A DNA stretch of 64,000 nt from an uncultured Latescibacterota bacterium (GTDB lineage Bacteria; Latescibacterota; UBA2968; UBA8231), in the NCBI GenBank assembly GCA_958295495.1, contig OY282352.1, positions 2,046,001 to 2,110,000 of the forward strand. Reading direction: 5' to 3'. The translations under genes were made by a program, and so were the position numbers. How positions within the stretch are numbered: the stretch's first letter is position 1; each line of letters starts with the position of its first letter. Below the pieces are notes generated by a model. It ran no database searches. It was not told the DNA's origin and saw nothing but the letters and a program-made list of their open reading frames with translations. This document shows positions 44,257-52,449 of this stretch, piece by piece.

Positions 44257-46662
44257 ATGAACGTGCGTTCCAGCTTGATTGCATTGGTCTTGTCCCTGGC
44301 GGCCATCGCCGCCCCTGCCCAACGAGCTTCACTCGCGGACGACAAGACCCTAGCGCCCTTCTTCTTCGTCGATACCGACGATCCGTCAGTGGACCAACTG
44401 CCGCTCAAATCGGTGGCCGCCCAAGTCCACCTTGCCGGGGTCATCGCCGACGTGACCATCGAGCAGGTGTACCGCAACGAAGGCACCCGCCCGCTCGAAG
44501 CCGTGTATCTATTCCCGGCCTCGACCCGGGCCGCGGTGTACGGCATGGTGATGCACACTGGCGACCGCGAAATCACCGCCGAAATCCGCGAGCGCGAGCA
44601 AGCTCGTCGGGAATACGAAGAGGCGCGCGAGCAGGGGCAGACCGCTTCCCTCCTCGAGCAGGAGCGTCCCAACGTCTTCAAGATGAACGTGGCCAATATC
44701 CTGCCGGGCGACTCCATTGCCGTGCGTCTGTCCTATACGGAATTATTGGTGCCCGCGGAAAAACAGTACGAATTCGTCCTGCCCACCGTGGTCGGCCCGC
44801 GCTATTCCCCCGAGGCGGTCAATGAAATTCTGGCCCCGGGTGGTGCCGACCTCATTCCCTACCTGCACGAGGGCGAAGATCCCAACTACACATACACGAT
44901 CGAGATGGTCTTAGCCGCCGGCCTGCCTATCCAAGCCTACGGCTGCTCCAGCCACGAAGTGGTCGTCGAGCAGGATGCCCCGGAAGAATTGCGCCTGACC
45001 TTGGATCCGGCGGGCGGTTTTGGCGGCAACCGCGATTTCATCCTGCACTACCAGCTAGCCGGCCAACAGGTCGAGTCGGGTCTGCTGTTGTACGAGGGGG
45101 AACAGGAGAACTTCTTTTTGCTCATGGCCCAGCCGCCCGCCCGTCCAGAGCCGAGCCAGATCCCGCCGCGCGAATATATCTTTGTAGTCGATGTATCCGG
45201 CTCCATGAGCGGCTTCCCCCTCACAGTATCAAAGGGCCTGATGAAAAACCTGCTCGGCCAGTTGCGTCCTGAAGACCGCTTCAACATCGTGCTCTTCGCC
45301 GGCAGAGCAGGGGTCTTGAGCGACCGCTCGCTGCCGGCCACTCAGGAGCATATTGACCGAGCTTGGGCCCTCATTGACGGTCAACAGGGCGGCGGCGGCA
45401 CCGCGCTGCTCGCTGGGCTTCGCAGCGCTTTCGGCCTGCCTTTGGCCGGAGAGGGCTATGCTCGCATCGTCGCGGTGATCACCGACGGTTTCGTCGGCTT
45501 TGAAGTAGCCGCCTTTAAGCTGGTGCGCCAGCGTTTAGGCCAAGCCAGCCTCTTTGCCTTTGGCATTGGCTCCTCGGTCAACCGCTTCCTCATCGAGGAC
45601 CTCGCCCGGGCTGGCCAAGGCGAGCCTTTTGTAGTGCTTGAAGAAGGGCAGGCCCCCGCCGAGGCCGCCCGCTTTCAGGCCTATATCAGCACCCCTATCC
45701 TCACTCAGGTAGAGGCGGGATTCGACGGCTTTGACGCGTATGAAGTGGAGCCGGCCTTCATCCCCGATATGCTAGCTGATCGGCCGATCACCATCTTTGG
45801 CAAGTGGCGCGGCGCGGCCGCGGGCACTGTGCTGTTGGGGGGGCGCACTGGCGACCAAACGTACAGCGCCCGATTCGACGTATCCGCCTTCCAAGCCCAG
45901 CCCACCAACAAGGCCCTGCGCTATTTGTGGGCTCGCCACCGCATCGACCAACTGAGCGACGATGTGCAGGCTGGTTCCCGCGACGACCTGAGCCCCCAGA
46001 TCACCCAGCTAGGCCTGGACTACAACCTGCTCACCGAATACACCTCCTTTGTCGCCATTGACCGCCGCATCCGCAATGAGGACGGCCTAGAGACCGTGGA
46101 GGTGCCCTTGCCCCTGCCTCAAGGCACCGAGGACTCGGCCGTGGGCGATTCGTTCGGTACTGCGGTGGAGGACGAACTTGAAATGGCGACTTGGCTCGGT
46201 CGGCCCTTCTACCGCGAGGACGCGCTGTGGGTCGATATAGCGTTCGAGTTGAGCATGAACATCGTCGAGGTCGGCTCCGACGCGCCCGTCCCGGCTGCGT
46301 TGGCTCCCTTTGTTGGGTTGGGTCTGGATATGGTGGTGGTGGTCGAGGGACAAGCGTACCGGTTGCGCGCCGAGGCCGCCCGCCCCTTTTTGCAGCAGAA
46401 CGCGCCCAACCCCTTCAATGCCTCCACGGTAATCCCCTTCCAAATCCCCGCCGGCCTAGCCGGTCCCACGCGTCTGGTCATCTACAACCTAACCGGCCAG
46501 ATCGTGCGCGTGCTGACCGATGGCCATCTTGCAGCCGGAGCGCACGTACTGGCCTGGGACGGCAAGGACGGGAGTGGCGAGGCGGCGGCCAGCGGTGTCT
46601 ATATCTACCGGCTGGAAGGCGTCTCCTTCGCCATAACCCGCCGCATGTTGTTGCTGCGGTAA
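44257..46662 (+). CDS. Secreted VIT/VWA-domain protein with T9SS-type sorting domain
   Basis: An 801-residue surface protein. A signal peptide is at 1-22 (MNVRSSLIALVLSLAAIAAPAQ). The VIT domain (about 45-170) shows DVTIEQVYRNEGTRPLEAVY and FKMNVANILPGDSIAV. The von Willebrand A domain (about 305-480) has the MIDAS DVSGSMSG starting at D312 and VITDGFVG. The last 90 residues (LQQNAPNPFNASTVIPFQIP, then a final ASGVYIYRLEG) are a FlgD-like/Por-secretion C-terminal sorting domain. GAGAGG precedes ATG 44257. Likely exported and attached to or released from the cell surface, with a metal-dependent adhesion role. Preceded by the sulfatase gene. Confidence 0.9.
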   Translation: MNVRSSLIALVLSLAAIAAPAQRASLADDKTLAPFFFVDTDDPSVDQLPLKSVAAQVHLAGVIADVTIEQVYRNEGTRPLEAVYLFPASTRAAVYGMVMHTGDREITAEIREREQARREYEEAREQGQTASLLEQERPNVFKMNVANILPGDSIAVRLSYTELLVPAEKQYEFVLPTVVGPRYSPEAVNEILAPGGADLIPYLHEGEDPNYTYTIEMVLAAGLPIQAYGCSSHEVVVEQDAPEELRLTLDPAGGFGGNRDFILHYQLAGQQVESGLLLYEGEQENFFLLMAQPPARPEPSQIPPREYIFVVDVSGSMSGFPLTVSKGLMKNLLGQLRPEDRFNIVLFAGRAGVLSDRSLPATQEHIDRAWALIDGQQGGGGTALLAGLRSAFGLPLAGEGYARIVAVITDGFVGFEVAAFKLVRQRLGQASLFAFGIGSSVNRFLIEDLARAGQGEPFVVLEEGQAPAEAARFQAYISTPILTQVEAGFDGFDAYEVEPAFIPDMLADRPITIFGKWRGAAAGTVLLGGRTGDQTYSARFDVSAFQAQPTNKALRYLWARHRIDQLSDDVQAGSRDDLSPQITQLGLDYNLLTEYTSFVAIDRRIRNEDGLETVEVPLPLPQGTEDSAVGDSFGTAVEDELEMATWLGRPFYREDALWVDIAFELSMNIVEVGSDAPVPAALAPFVGLGLDMVVVVEGQAYRLRAEAARPFLQQNAPNPFNASTVIPFQIPAGLAGPTRLVIYNLTGQIVRVLTDGHLAAGAHVLAWDGKDGSGEAAASGVYIYRLEGVSFAITRRMLLLR

Positions 46663-46677
46663 AATCATCGGTGGACG

Positions 46678-46717
46678 GGCCGCCCGCGACTGGATGTGCA
46701 TCCGGCCGCGGGCGGCC
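46678..46717 (+). terminator. Strong GC hairpin after the VIT/VWA gene
   Basis: GGCCGCCCGCG (46678-46688) pairs with CGCGGGCGGCC (46707-46717), and an inner GGATG/CATCC extends the stem. There is no T-run, so it may be a Rho-independent-like or processing hairpin. Confidence 0.5.
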
Positions 46718-46727
46718 TATCGACTTT

Positions 46728-47467
46728 GACCTCGACACTGGTATCAGCGCGAAGTTATCGAGCCTATCGTCGAGTGGAAACCACTGGAGCAATACAAAGA
46801 AAAAGCCCGTCTTATGAAATTAACTGACGTTACGCACCGTTCAGGCGTTGGTGCTGCTCCTTGTGGGTCTAGCGTTATTCCCTACAACGAGCGCGTCAGG
46901 CGGACCCGATGGGAGGGTGAATCGAAAAAGCACCGCTGCCGCCCCGTCGGCCCTTGGGGCGGAACATGGGTCTTTTCCGCCCCAATCGTCGCTGGCTCCC
47001 GCCCCCGGCGGGACGAGCTACTCAGCCCCCGATAGTATGCTCAATGGGTAGCGTGATTTGTCGTGCCGCCGTTTTCGCCCCGCAGCGTCTTGCCATCTCA
47101 ATAGGGTTGTGGATAGATTGTGTTCGGCCCCTGAAATGGTGCCTGCTATTCCGTGCGTGATAGGACGAGCTGGAAGATGATAAACAACCCCACCTCTGAG
47201 ATGCCGTTGCCTTCGGCCGTGCCTGTGGCCGTGTCCACATCCTACTTCCATCCCCAAGCTGTCGCCGACAATAATCGTCATAAGTCGTTAAAAAACAAAC
47301 TTACCCCCCCCATTTTTTCCGCCGTTAGCCTACGATCTTTTAGCCCCACTCAAAGGCCGGATGATCGCTTCGCTGAGGCTTGGCGATTCATTCGATGCCG
47401 GGTTGGCACTATTCAACGACCGCCGATTGGAGGGGGCCTGAAAGTCCCTTCACCGGCTGAAGCCGGT
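46728..47467. other. Gene-poor stretch with protein fragments
   Basis: No complete gene. On the plus strand, 46739-46830 reads WYQREVIEPIVEWKPLEQYK and continues to MKLTDV, a broken piece of a real protein. In another frame, 46848-47051 starts with a signal-peptide-like run (VLLLVGLALFPTTSASGG) and ends after 67 codons, probably the head of a lost secreted protein. A perfect hairpin ACCGGCTGAAGCCGGT lies at 47452-47467. The rest (47060-47450) gives nothing. Confidence 0.4.
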
Positions 47468-47560
47468 TACGACTGCACTTCAAACCCATCGTCCGTCGGC
47501 GGCTCGAAATGATGCTCCAGATACAACCGGATCATCTCTTGGGTCCGCTCCAACAGGTGC
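47467..47560 (-). pseudogene. C-terminal tail of an unidentified protein
   Basis: Read on the minus strand the frame gives DGQHLLERTQEMIRLYLEHH and ends FEPPTDDGFEVQS at a stop, which looks like a genuine protein end. Upstream (plus coordinates above about 47570) the same frame becomes antisense of an IS4 transposase tail, so the two are joined fragments. Family not recognised. Confidence 0.3.
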
Positions 47561-47765
47561 TGGCCGTCTATGGCCAACGCTGGACTCTTGAAACGACGTT
47601 TGCTGGTTTGAAATCGAGAGGATTTAACCTCGAAGAGACCCATTTGACCCACCTTCAACGCTTGCACCGGCTGCTGGGACTGCTGGCGTGGACGCTCCTG
47701 TGGGCCCTGCTGGTAGGACAACAGTGGCCTCAAAGAAAACCCATCCCCATAAAAAAAGTGGAGCC
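47555..47765 (+). pseudogene. C-terminal fragment of an IS4-family transposase
   Basis: The frame reads VYGQRWTLETTFAGLKSRGF, the YREK signature (Y-x2-R-x3-E-x6-K) that carries the catalytic Glu, then THLTHLQRLHRLLGLLAW and KPIPIKK before breaking off at the methyltransferase start. The N-terminal two-thirds are absent. It is not collinear with the remnant at 41891-42278, which is on the opposite strand 5 kb away, so at least two IS4-family insertions have decayed here. Confidence 0.7.
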
Positions 47766-47767
47766 AA

Positions 47768-48604
47768 ATGTTTGGTAAGACGATTGATTACAGGCTGCTT
47801 AGGCTATGCGCGCATGACAGGAACACCGAACCGGAGGAGCTTCGTCAGCTTGAGCGTGATCTGAGCATCGAATCCGCGAAGGCTCGCTTCGACAAATGGA
47901 ATCGCCGCCTGGATAACGAAATTCCCATTGATCCGGCTATGCGCTACTTGGAGGTCGGGTGCGGCATGGGAGAGATGTCCTTGGCACTGGCACAACGCGG
48001 GTGCAGACATGTGACGGGCATTGATAGAGACCCGTATTACATCGAAATCGCAAAGCGCTGTGCCAAGAAGATGCAGTTGCAGGACAAAGTCACATTCGAG
48101 TGCATGAATGTTCATGATCTACCGAACGAGAAGGAGTATGACATCGTACTTTCTCACGAGGTGCTCGAGCACGTGGAACGCCCTGGCGATTTCTGCCGCC
48201 GTATTGACGGCGTCTGCAAGTCAAGAGTCGGGGGCCGGATAATTCTAGCGTTTGGCCCGCTGTTTCATTCACCGTTCGGGGGCCACATGAACAAGTTCTT
48301 CAGATTCCGCATACCGTGGATAGGAGTCCTGTTTTCGGAAGACGCGATTATGCGTCTCAGGCACGAGTTCTGGCAGCCACTGGACGATGCCGAGGTGTTC
48401 GAAGATACGCGGGAAGGACTGAATAAAATGAAGTTTTCGGAGTTTCTTCGTTACGTCGAAGAGATAGGATGGAGAACGGAACGGTTGATTGTGAACCCGC
48501 AGTTGAAACGCTGGCCTGCGCTCTGGCGACTTTCCAACCTATTGTTGCGCGTGCCTTTGTTGCGCGACTACCTTGCGGTTTCCGTATATGCGATTTACCG
48601 GTGA
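47768..48604 (+). CDS. Class I SAM-dependent methyltransferase
   Basis: A 278-residue protein. The SAM-binding motif I EVGCGMGEMSLALA is near residue 60, the acidic end of strand 2 in VTGIDRDPYY, and DIVLSHEVLEHVERPGDF is motif post-II typical of Methyltransf_11/UbiE-like enzymes. The C-terminal 100 residues are substrate-specific and unrecognised. GGAG lies five bases before ATG 47768, inside the end of the IS4 fragment, so expression signals may derive from the IS. The DNA is visibly poorer in GC than most neighbours, which suggests transfer. The substrate is unknown; cell-surface or lipid methylation is possible. Confidence 0.85.
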   Translation: MFGKTIDYRLLRLCAHDRNTEPEELRQLERDLSIESAKARFDKWNRRLDNEIPIDPAMRYLEVGCGMGEMSLALAQRGCRHVTGIDRDPYYIEIAKRCAKKMQLQDKVTFECMNVHDLPNEKEYDIVLSHEVLEHVERPGDFCRRIDGVCKSRVGGRIILAFGPLFHSPFGGHMNKFFRFRIPWIGVLFSEDAIMRLRHEFWQPLDDAEVFEDTREGLNKMKFSEFLRYVEEIGWRTERLIVNPQLKRWPALWRLSNLLLRVPLLRDYLAVSVYAIYR

Positions 48605-48697
48605 CCATAGATGGCAGGGCTCCAGTGCGCGGCGCACGCAAGCTCCTGCGGGTCGGCCTGCGGGTTGACAGCCTGAAGGTTCCGGCATGTCTGGCGT

Positions 48698-48997
48698 GCC
48701 CGCTACGCGCAGCCGGTGGTGGCGCACGGCTACCGCCGGCTGATCCCCGCTACGCGCACGCCTGTGCCGAACCTGTTTCTGGCGACGATGACCCAGATTT
48801 ATCCGCAAGTCTTCGCCCGCTTCGCCTTGGCGCAAGACGATGTCGAGGTGCTCGAAGTGCTCGATACGGAGCAACCCACCGTGGAGACGCATCGGCTGGA
48901 CAGCCTCATGCGCGTGCGCCTCAACGGCACCGAAGTCCTGTCAGAAATTAAGTTGCGCTTTACGACAGCCGACATCATCGAAATTGACCGCCTCTAA
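48698..48997 (+). pseudogene. Chimeric fossil: amine-oxidoreductase tail joined to a Rpn/YhgA-like nuclease piece
   Basis: Bases 48698-48810 read ARYAQPVVAHGYRRLIPATR and then NLFLATMTQIYP, the C-terminus of FAD-dependent amine-oxidase-like proteins. After IYP the frame switches family and reads FARFALAQDDVEVLEVLDTE, then THRLDSLMRVRLNGTEVL, which matches the N-terminal part of Rpn/YhgA-like PD-(D/E)XK proteins, ending shortly after at 48997. No start codon belongs to the first part. Two broken genes have been spliced in frame. The flanks 48605-48697 and 48998-49106 hold nothing. Confidence 0.55.
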
Positions 48998-49106
48998 GCA
49001 GATTATATTATTGCAATAAAATACCATTCCTGAGCACTAAAATCCTCCTTCTACATGCCCTTAAATGACAGAAGGTGTACCATGCGAACGAAGAAAGCTG
49101 GCCACA

Positions 49107-50963
49107 ATGCTGCTTGATTCCATCCCGCTTCGATTTCTCTATCGAATAGGTTGCCTTATGACCATCCTTGCCAAGCTCGCCGCGGCCGACACCTTGTACG
49201 AGGGCCTGCCCGACGGGCCGGGCCTGCTCCTCGAAGACCGCGACGGCCGGGTCTATGTTGCTGTCCTTGGCTCTGGGGGAATCGTCGCTCGCAACGCCTC
49301 TGATGACGCCGGCACTTGGGAGGTCGTCGGCGAGGGGCGCGTCGAGGGCCTGCAGATTGCCCCCAACGGAGATGCGTGGATGGCCCTCAATGACGAGGTC
49401 CTACGCTACCCGCGTCGGGGGAGCGAGCCGGTCTCCCGGACGCCCTCCTTCCGTCCCGAGAGCTCGCCCGGACCATTGCTGGCAACGCGCTGGGGTGATG
49501 TCTGGTGTGCTGGATGCGGTGCCGTGCGGCGGGGTGACGCCATGTTCGAGTCCGCGCCTCTTCTCCCACCCGGGTGGGAGATCGCGCCGGTGTGCGATGA
49601 CCCCTTTGGCAACGTGTGGGCCGTCGCCGAGGACGGCCCGCGGCGGGATCTGGCCGTCCTGAGCGATCTAAGTCCCCATGGCTGGCAGCGCCTCAACCTG
49701 CCTGGCAATCAACTCGCAGGCTCCTATCAGGGTGCCGTCACCGACGACGCTGGTTTCGTCTGGGTGGCTTTCGAGACCGCCGTCCTGCGCGTCGATCCCC
49801 GCTCGTCCGGACATCGCTCCTTCGCCAGCCCGGTGGATGCCCGCATCACTGCGATCGCCCGCGGCGGCGGTCAGATCATAGTCGGCTTCGCCAATGGCAG
49901 CCTACGCGAGCTAACTGTGGAAGCCCACGGCCCGCCGGCTTGGCGGTCGATTCAGACGGGAGGGAACGGCCCGGTGCAGGCGCTGCTGCACGCCCGGTCC
50001 GGCAGCCTCTGGGTGTTGAGGGCGGGGCAGGTCCAGCGTCTCGCCGACCTTGAGATGCCTTGGCGCGAGCACTGGGACGAGCAGCCGCGGATGCCGGCAG
50101 GCAACCACGACCACATCTTTGCCCGCATCGGCGACCGCCTGTACACTGCGGGCGGCAAGACCTTCTTCGGCTGGCCGGCGTCGGAGTGGGTAAACCTCGA
50201 CCACGTGTGGTCCTACCACATCCCCTCGGGCACTTGGCGCGTGGAGCCGCCCATGCTCGAACCGGGCAAAGCCTACTCTGGCATCGCCGTCCTCGACGAC
50301 GAGCTCTGGCTCCTCGGGGGCCTCTTCCGCGACGGCGACCGGACGCGGGCGACAGCGACCGTCGAGATCTTCGATCCCCACACGCGGAGCTATCGCCTCG
50401 GCCCACCATTACCTCGCAAAGCAGGGCAAGTGGTGGCCCTCACTGTCAACGGCCGGTTATACGCCGTGGGCGGTGCCGACGACGAAGGCCCGACCGCAGA
50501 GGTTCTGAGCATCGGAGCCGGGGAGACGAGCTGGCGGATCGACGCCCCCGCGCCCGGCCCAGTGTTGCAGGCCAGCGGCTGCGTTTTAGACGGCCGGCTT
50601 TACATCGCCGCGGGTCCCTCGTCCCAGTGTCCGGGTCTATTCGTCTATGACCCAGAGCAGGATAGCTGGAGCCAGATCGAGCACCCGTCGCGGCCTCCCA
50701 GCGCCCCTCTATGCACGGCCTTCGACGGCAGCGTCTGGATCATGGGAGGGCGAGGGGCCGATGGCGGCCAGACGACGACCTTTGCCTACGCGCCGGCGAC
50801 CGGCCAGTGGCGTCAGGGGCCCGACCTGCCCCTGCCGGTTAGCTGGGGCGCCGCCGCCGCTGTCAACGGCCGCCTGCTGATCGCCGGTGGTGCCTACCGC
50901 GACGAGCGGGTCGGCGACTACTTCAACAGCGACCGCGTGTTCTTGCTGCGCGGCACTAGGTGA
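49107..50963 (+). CDS. Kelch/beta-propeller repeat protein, probably exported
   Basis: About 618 residues from ATG 49107 (alternatives 49065 and 49158; the gene's ribosome site is weak, AGAAAG). The first 30 residues are hydrophobic and may be a signal sequence (RFLYRIGCLMTILAKLAAA). The body is beta-propeller: the N-terminal 280 residues hold YWTD/two-component-propeller-like blades (GDVWCAGCGAV, GNVWAVAEDG, GFVWVAFETA), and the C-terminal part has Kelch blades (DRLYTAGGKTFF, DELWLLGGLFR, GRLYAVGGAD, SVWIMGGRG, GRLLIAGGAY). Propellers bind ligands or sugars (galactose-oxidase-like), but no catalytic residues are evident. Function unknown. Confidence 0.8.
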   Translation: MLLDSIPLRFLYRIGCLMTILAKLAAADTLYEGLPDGPGLLLEDRDGRVYVAVLGSGGIVARNASDDAGTWEVVGEGRVEGLQIAPNGDAWMALNDEVLRYPRRGSEPVSRTPSFRPESSPGPLLATRWGDVWCAGCGAVRRGDAMFESAPLLPPGWEIAPVCDDPFGNVWAVAEDGPRRDLAVLSDLSPHGWQRLNLPGNQLAGSYQGAVTDDAGFVWVAFETAVLRVDPRSSGHRSFASPVDARITAIARGGGQIIVGFANGSLRELTVEAHGPPAWRSIQTGGNGPVQALLHARSGSLWVLRAGQVQRLADLEMPWREHWDEQPRMPAGNHDHIFARIGDRLYTAGGKTFFGWPASEWVNLDHVWSYHIPSGTWRVEPPMLEPGKAYSGIAVLDDELWLLGGLFRDGDRTRATATVEIFDPHTRSYRLGPPLPRKAGQVVALTVNGRLYAVGGADDEGPTAEVLSIGAGETSWRIDAPAPGPVLQASGCVLDGRLYIAAGPSSQCPGLFVYDPEQDSWSQIEHPSRPPSAPLCTAFDGSVWIMGGRGADGGQTTTFAYAPATGQWRQGPDLPLPVSWGAAAAVNGRLLIAGGAYRDERVGDYFNSDRVFLLRGTR

Positions 50964-51086
50964 TCCTCCTATACTGGGGTCGGCCTGAGCGGCTTTAACA
51001 ACCGATTCCCGACGCGCCGCCAAGCGTCACCCTAGGCCGGAACTCGTCCGGTGCAACGCCGCTCATCTATCCGATAATTTGGGAGC

Positions 51087-51173
51087 TAATACCGTTTTGC
51101 TGATCGTCTGTCCTAATAAGTCGCCCCCAAGAGAAGGGGATGATTAGGACACTAAAAAGTCAAATCGGTATAA
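51087..51173. mobile_element. Short inverted-repeat element (possible MITE)
   Basis: The left arm TAATACCGTTTTG...TGTCCTAAT and the right arm ATTAGGACA...CAAATCGGTATAA are imperfect inverted copies about 32 bp long. A CCCC-AAGAGA-AGGGG hairpin sits in the middle. Total about 87 bp. The AT-rich arms differ from the genome's style. It lies just upstream of an AT-rich hydrolase gene. The rest of 50964-51228 holds no gene. Confidence 0.5.
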
Positions 51174-51228
51174 CATCCTGTATTGAGAACGTTTTGTTCG
51201 GATACAAGCAACAGAAAATATACAATCA

Positions 51229-52104
51229 ATGCCTACAATGACTGTGAATGGCGCATCCATTGTATATGAAATTTTTGGTAAAGGACCGCTGCTGGTATGG
51301 ACGGAAGGGGGACGCTTTGGTCGCAACGAATTGAGTTATTTGGTGGCTGGTCATTTTTCTCGTCAATACTCCGTGCTGATTTGGGATCGACGCAATGGGT
51401 TTGGAGCGTCTGATGTCGCACTGTCGAATAGCCCGAACTATATGACTACAGACGTAGAGGATCTTCATGCACTCCTGCGGAACTTAGATTTAGGCCCCGC
51501 TTGTTTCGCTGGCGCGTCAGCCGGTAGTAGTTTATCGCTTTGGATGGGGCATCGATACCCAGAAGATGTAAAATCGCTCATTCTACTCTCTGTACCTACT
51601 GACGATACCGCATTGTTTAGACCAGGTGTATATAAGCATTGTTTTAGTCTTGCAGAAATAGCTGAACGTGGAGGTATGCAGGCCGCGATTGATGCGTCAA
51701 CAGAGTCGTGGATCTGTGAACTACAGGGGCAATCCTCTGAACGAGGCACTTGGTTAGCCCAAACGATCTATCGGAATCCGAGCAATCGAGAGCGTGTTTT
51801 AGCGAAAGATCCGCAGTTATTTGCCGAAACAATTCGTCGCTGGGGTAAATTCCTCTTAGCGATGAACTGGCCCGCAGGACTGACTGAAGAGGATATACGC
51901 TCTATTTCGTTCCCTGTTCTGATTGTGCCGGGTGACGATGAAATACATCCTCGACAAAGCGCTGAGCGACTCCTGTCTCTTTTAGATCAAGCGGAAATGA
52001 TAGAGTTTCCCGTTACAGTCTCTGCGGAAGCTTCGGTGCTTGAGAAGTTTTATTCCGTCTTTCCAGCAATGGATGAATTTCTGACGCGGACATTACTTGA
52101 TTGA
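51229..52104 (+). CDS. Alpha/beta hydrolase
   Basis: A 291-residue alpha/beta-hydrolase. The nucleophile elbow is GASAGSS near residue 94, the oxyanion region VWTEGG is near 23, and the loop RRNGFGASD precedes it. PVLIVPGDDEIHPRQSAERLL provides the acid Asp and possibly the charge relay. The catalytic His near the C-terminus is not obvious (the last segment EFPVTVSAEASVLEKF lacks it), so activity is uncertain. ATG 51229 or 51238 may be used; neither has a clear ribosome site. Codon usage and base composition are distinctly AT-richer than in the rest of the window, so horizontal acquisition is likely. Confidence 0.78.
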   Translation: MPTMTVNGASIVYEIFGKGPLLVWTEGGRFGRNELSYLVAGHFSRQYSVLIWDRRNGFGASDVALSNSPNYMTTDVEDLHALLRNLDLGPACFAGASAGSSLSLWMGHRYPEDVKSLILLSVPTDDTALFRPGVYKHCFSLAEIAERGGMQAAIDASTESWICELQGQSSERGTWLAQTIYRNPSNRERVLAKDPQLFAETIRRWGKFLLAMNWPAGLTEEDIRSISFPVLIVPGDDEIHPRQSAERLLSLLDQAEMIEFPVTVSAEASVLEKFYSVFPAMDEFLTRTLLD

Positions 52105-52393
52105 GCAATGATAAACCCTGCATCATTTACAGGCCCTAAGGCTTTCGGCAAAGCATACCAATGGACAGGTTCAACGCGAAATTTCGCCCTCCATGCGTGG
52201 CCTACCTTCCCCCTCTGCCGTACCATGACTTAGGGGGACACAGCCGACAGCTTCACAACCTCAATCGCTCTGTATCGACCACGGCAGCGATATTCAGAAC
52301 TGCATGTCCCTAGTATCCGAATCGTGGGCGTTTTTTTAAGTGAGAGATGGAATTACGCTGATGCCCCAACCCGAAAACAGGTCGAATAAATGG

Positions 52394-52423
52394 TTGACAT
52401 CGCACGCCTGTCGATTCTATACT
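52394..52423 (+). promoter_or_regulatory. Sigma-70 promoter of the 52.4-56.9 kb catabolic cluster
   Basis: Consensus TTGACA (52394-52399), an 18-base spacer and TATACT (52418-52423). The start site near 52430 gives a 20-base leader before ATG 52450, and rules out the in-frame codon at 52390. GTACTGTAC at 52424-52432 is a short palindrome over the start site, a possible operator. The rest of 52105-52393 shows nothing. Confidence 0.75.
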
Positions 52424-52449
52424 GTACTGTACGCATATCGGATTACACC

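Noticed and set aside
47452..47467. ACCGGCTGAAGCCGGT hairpin as a regulatory site
   Set aside because: A common short palindrome without a flanking gene to regulate; it lies in fragment debris.
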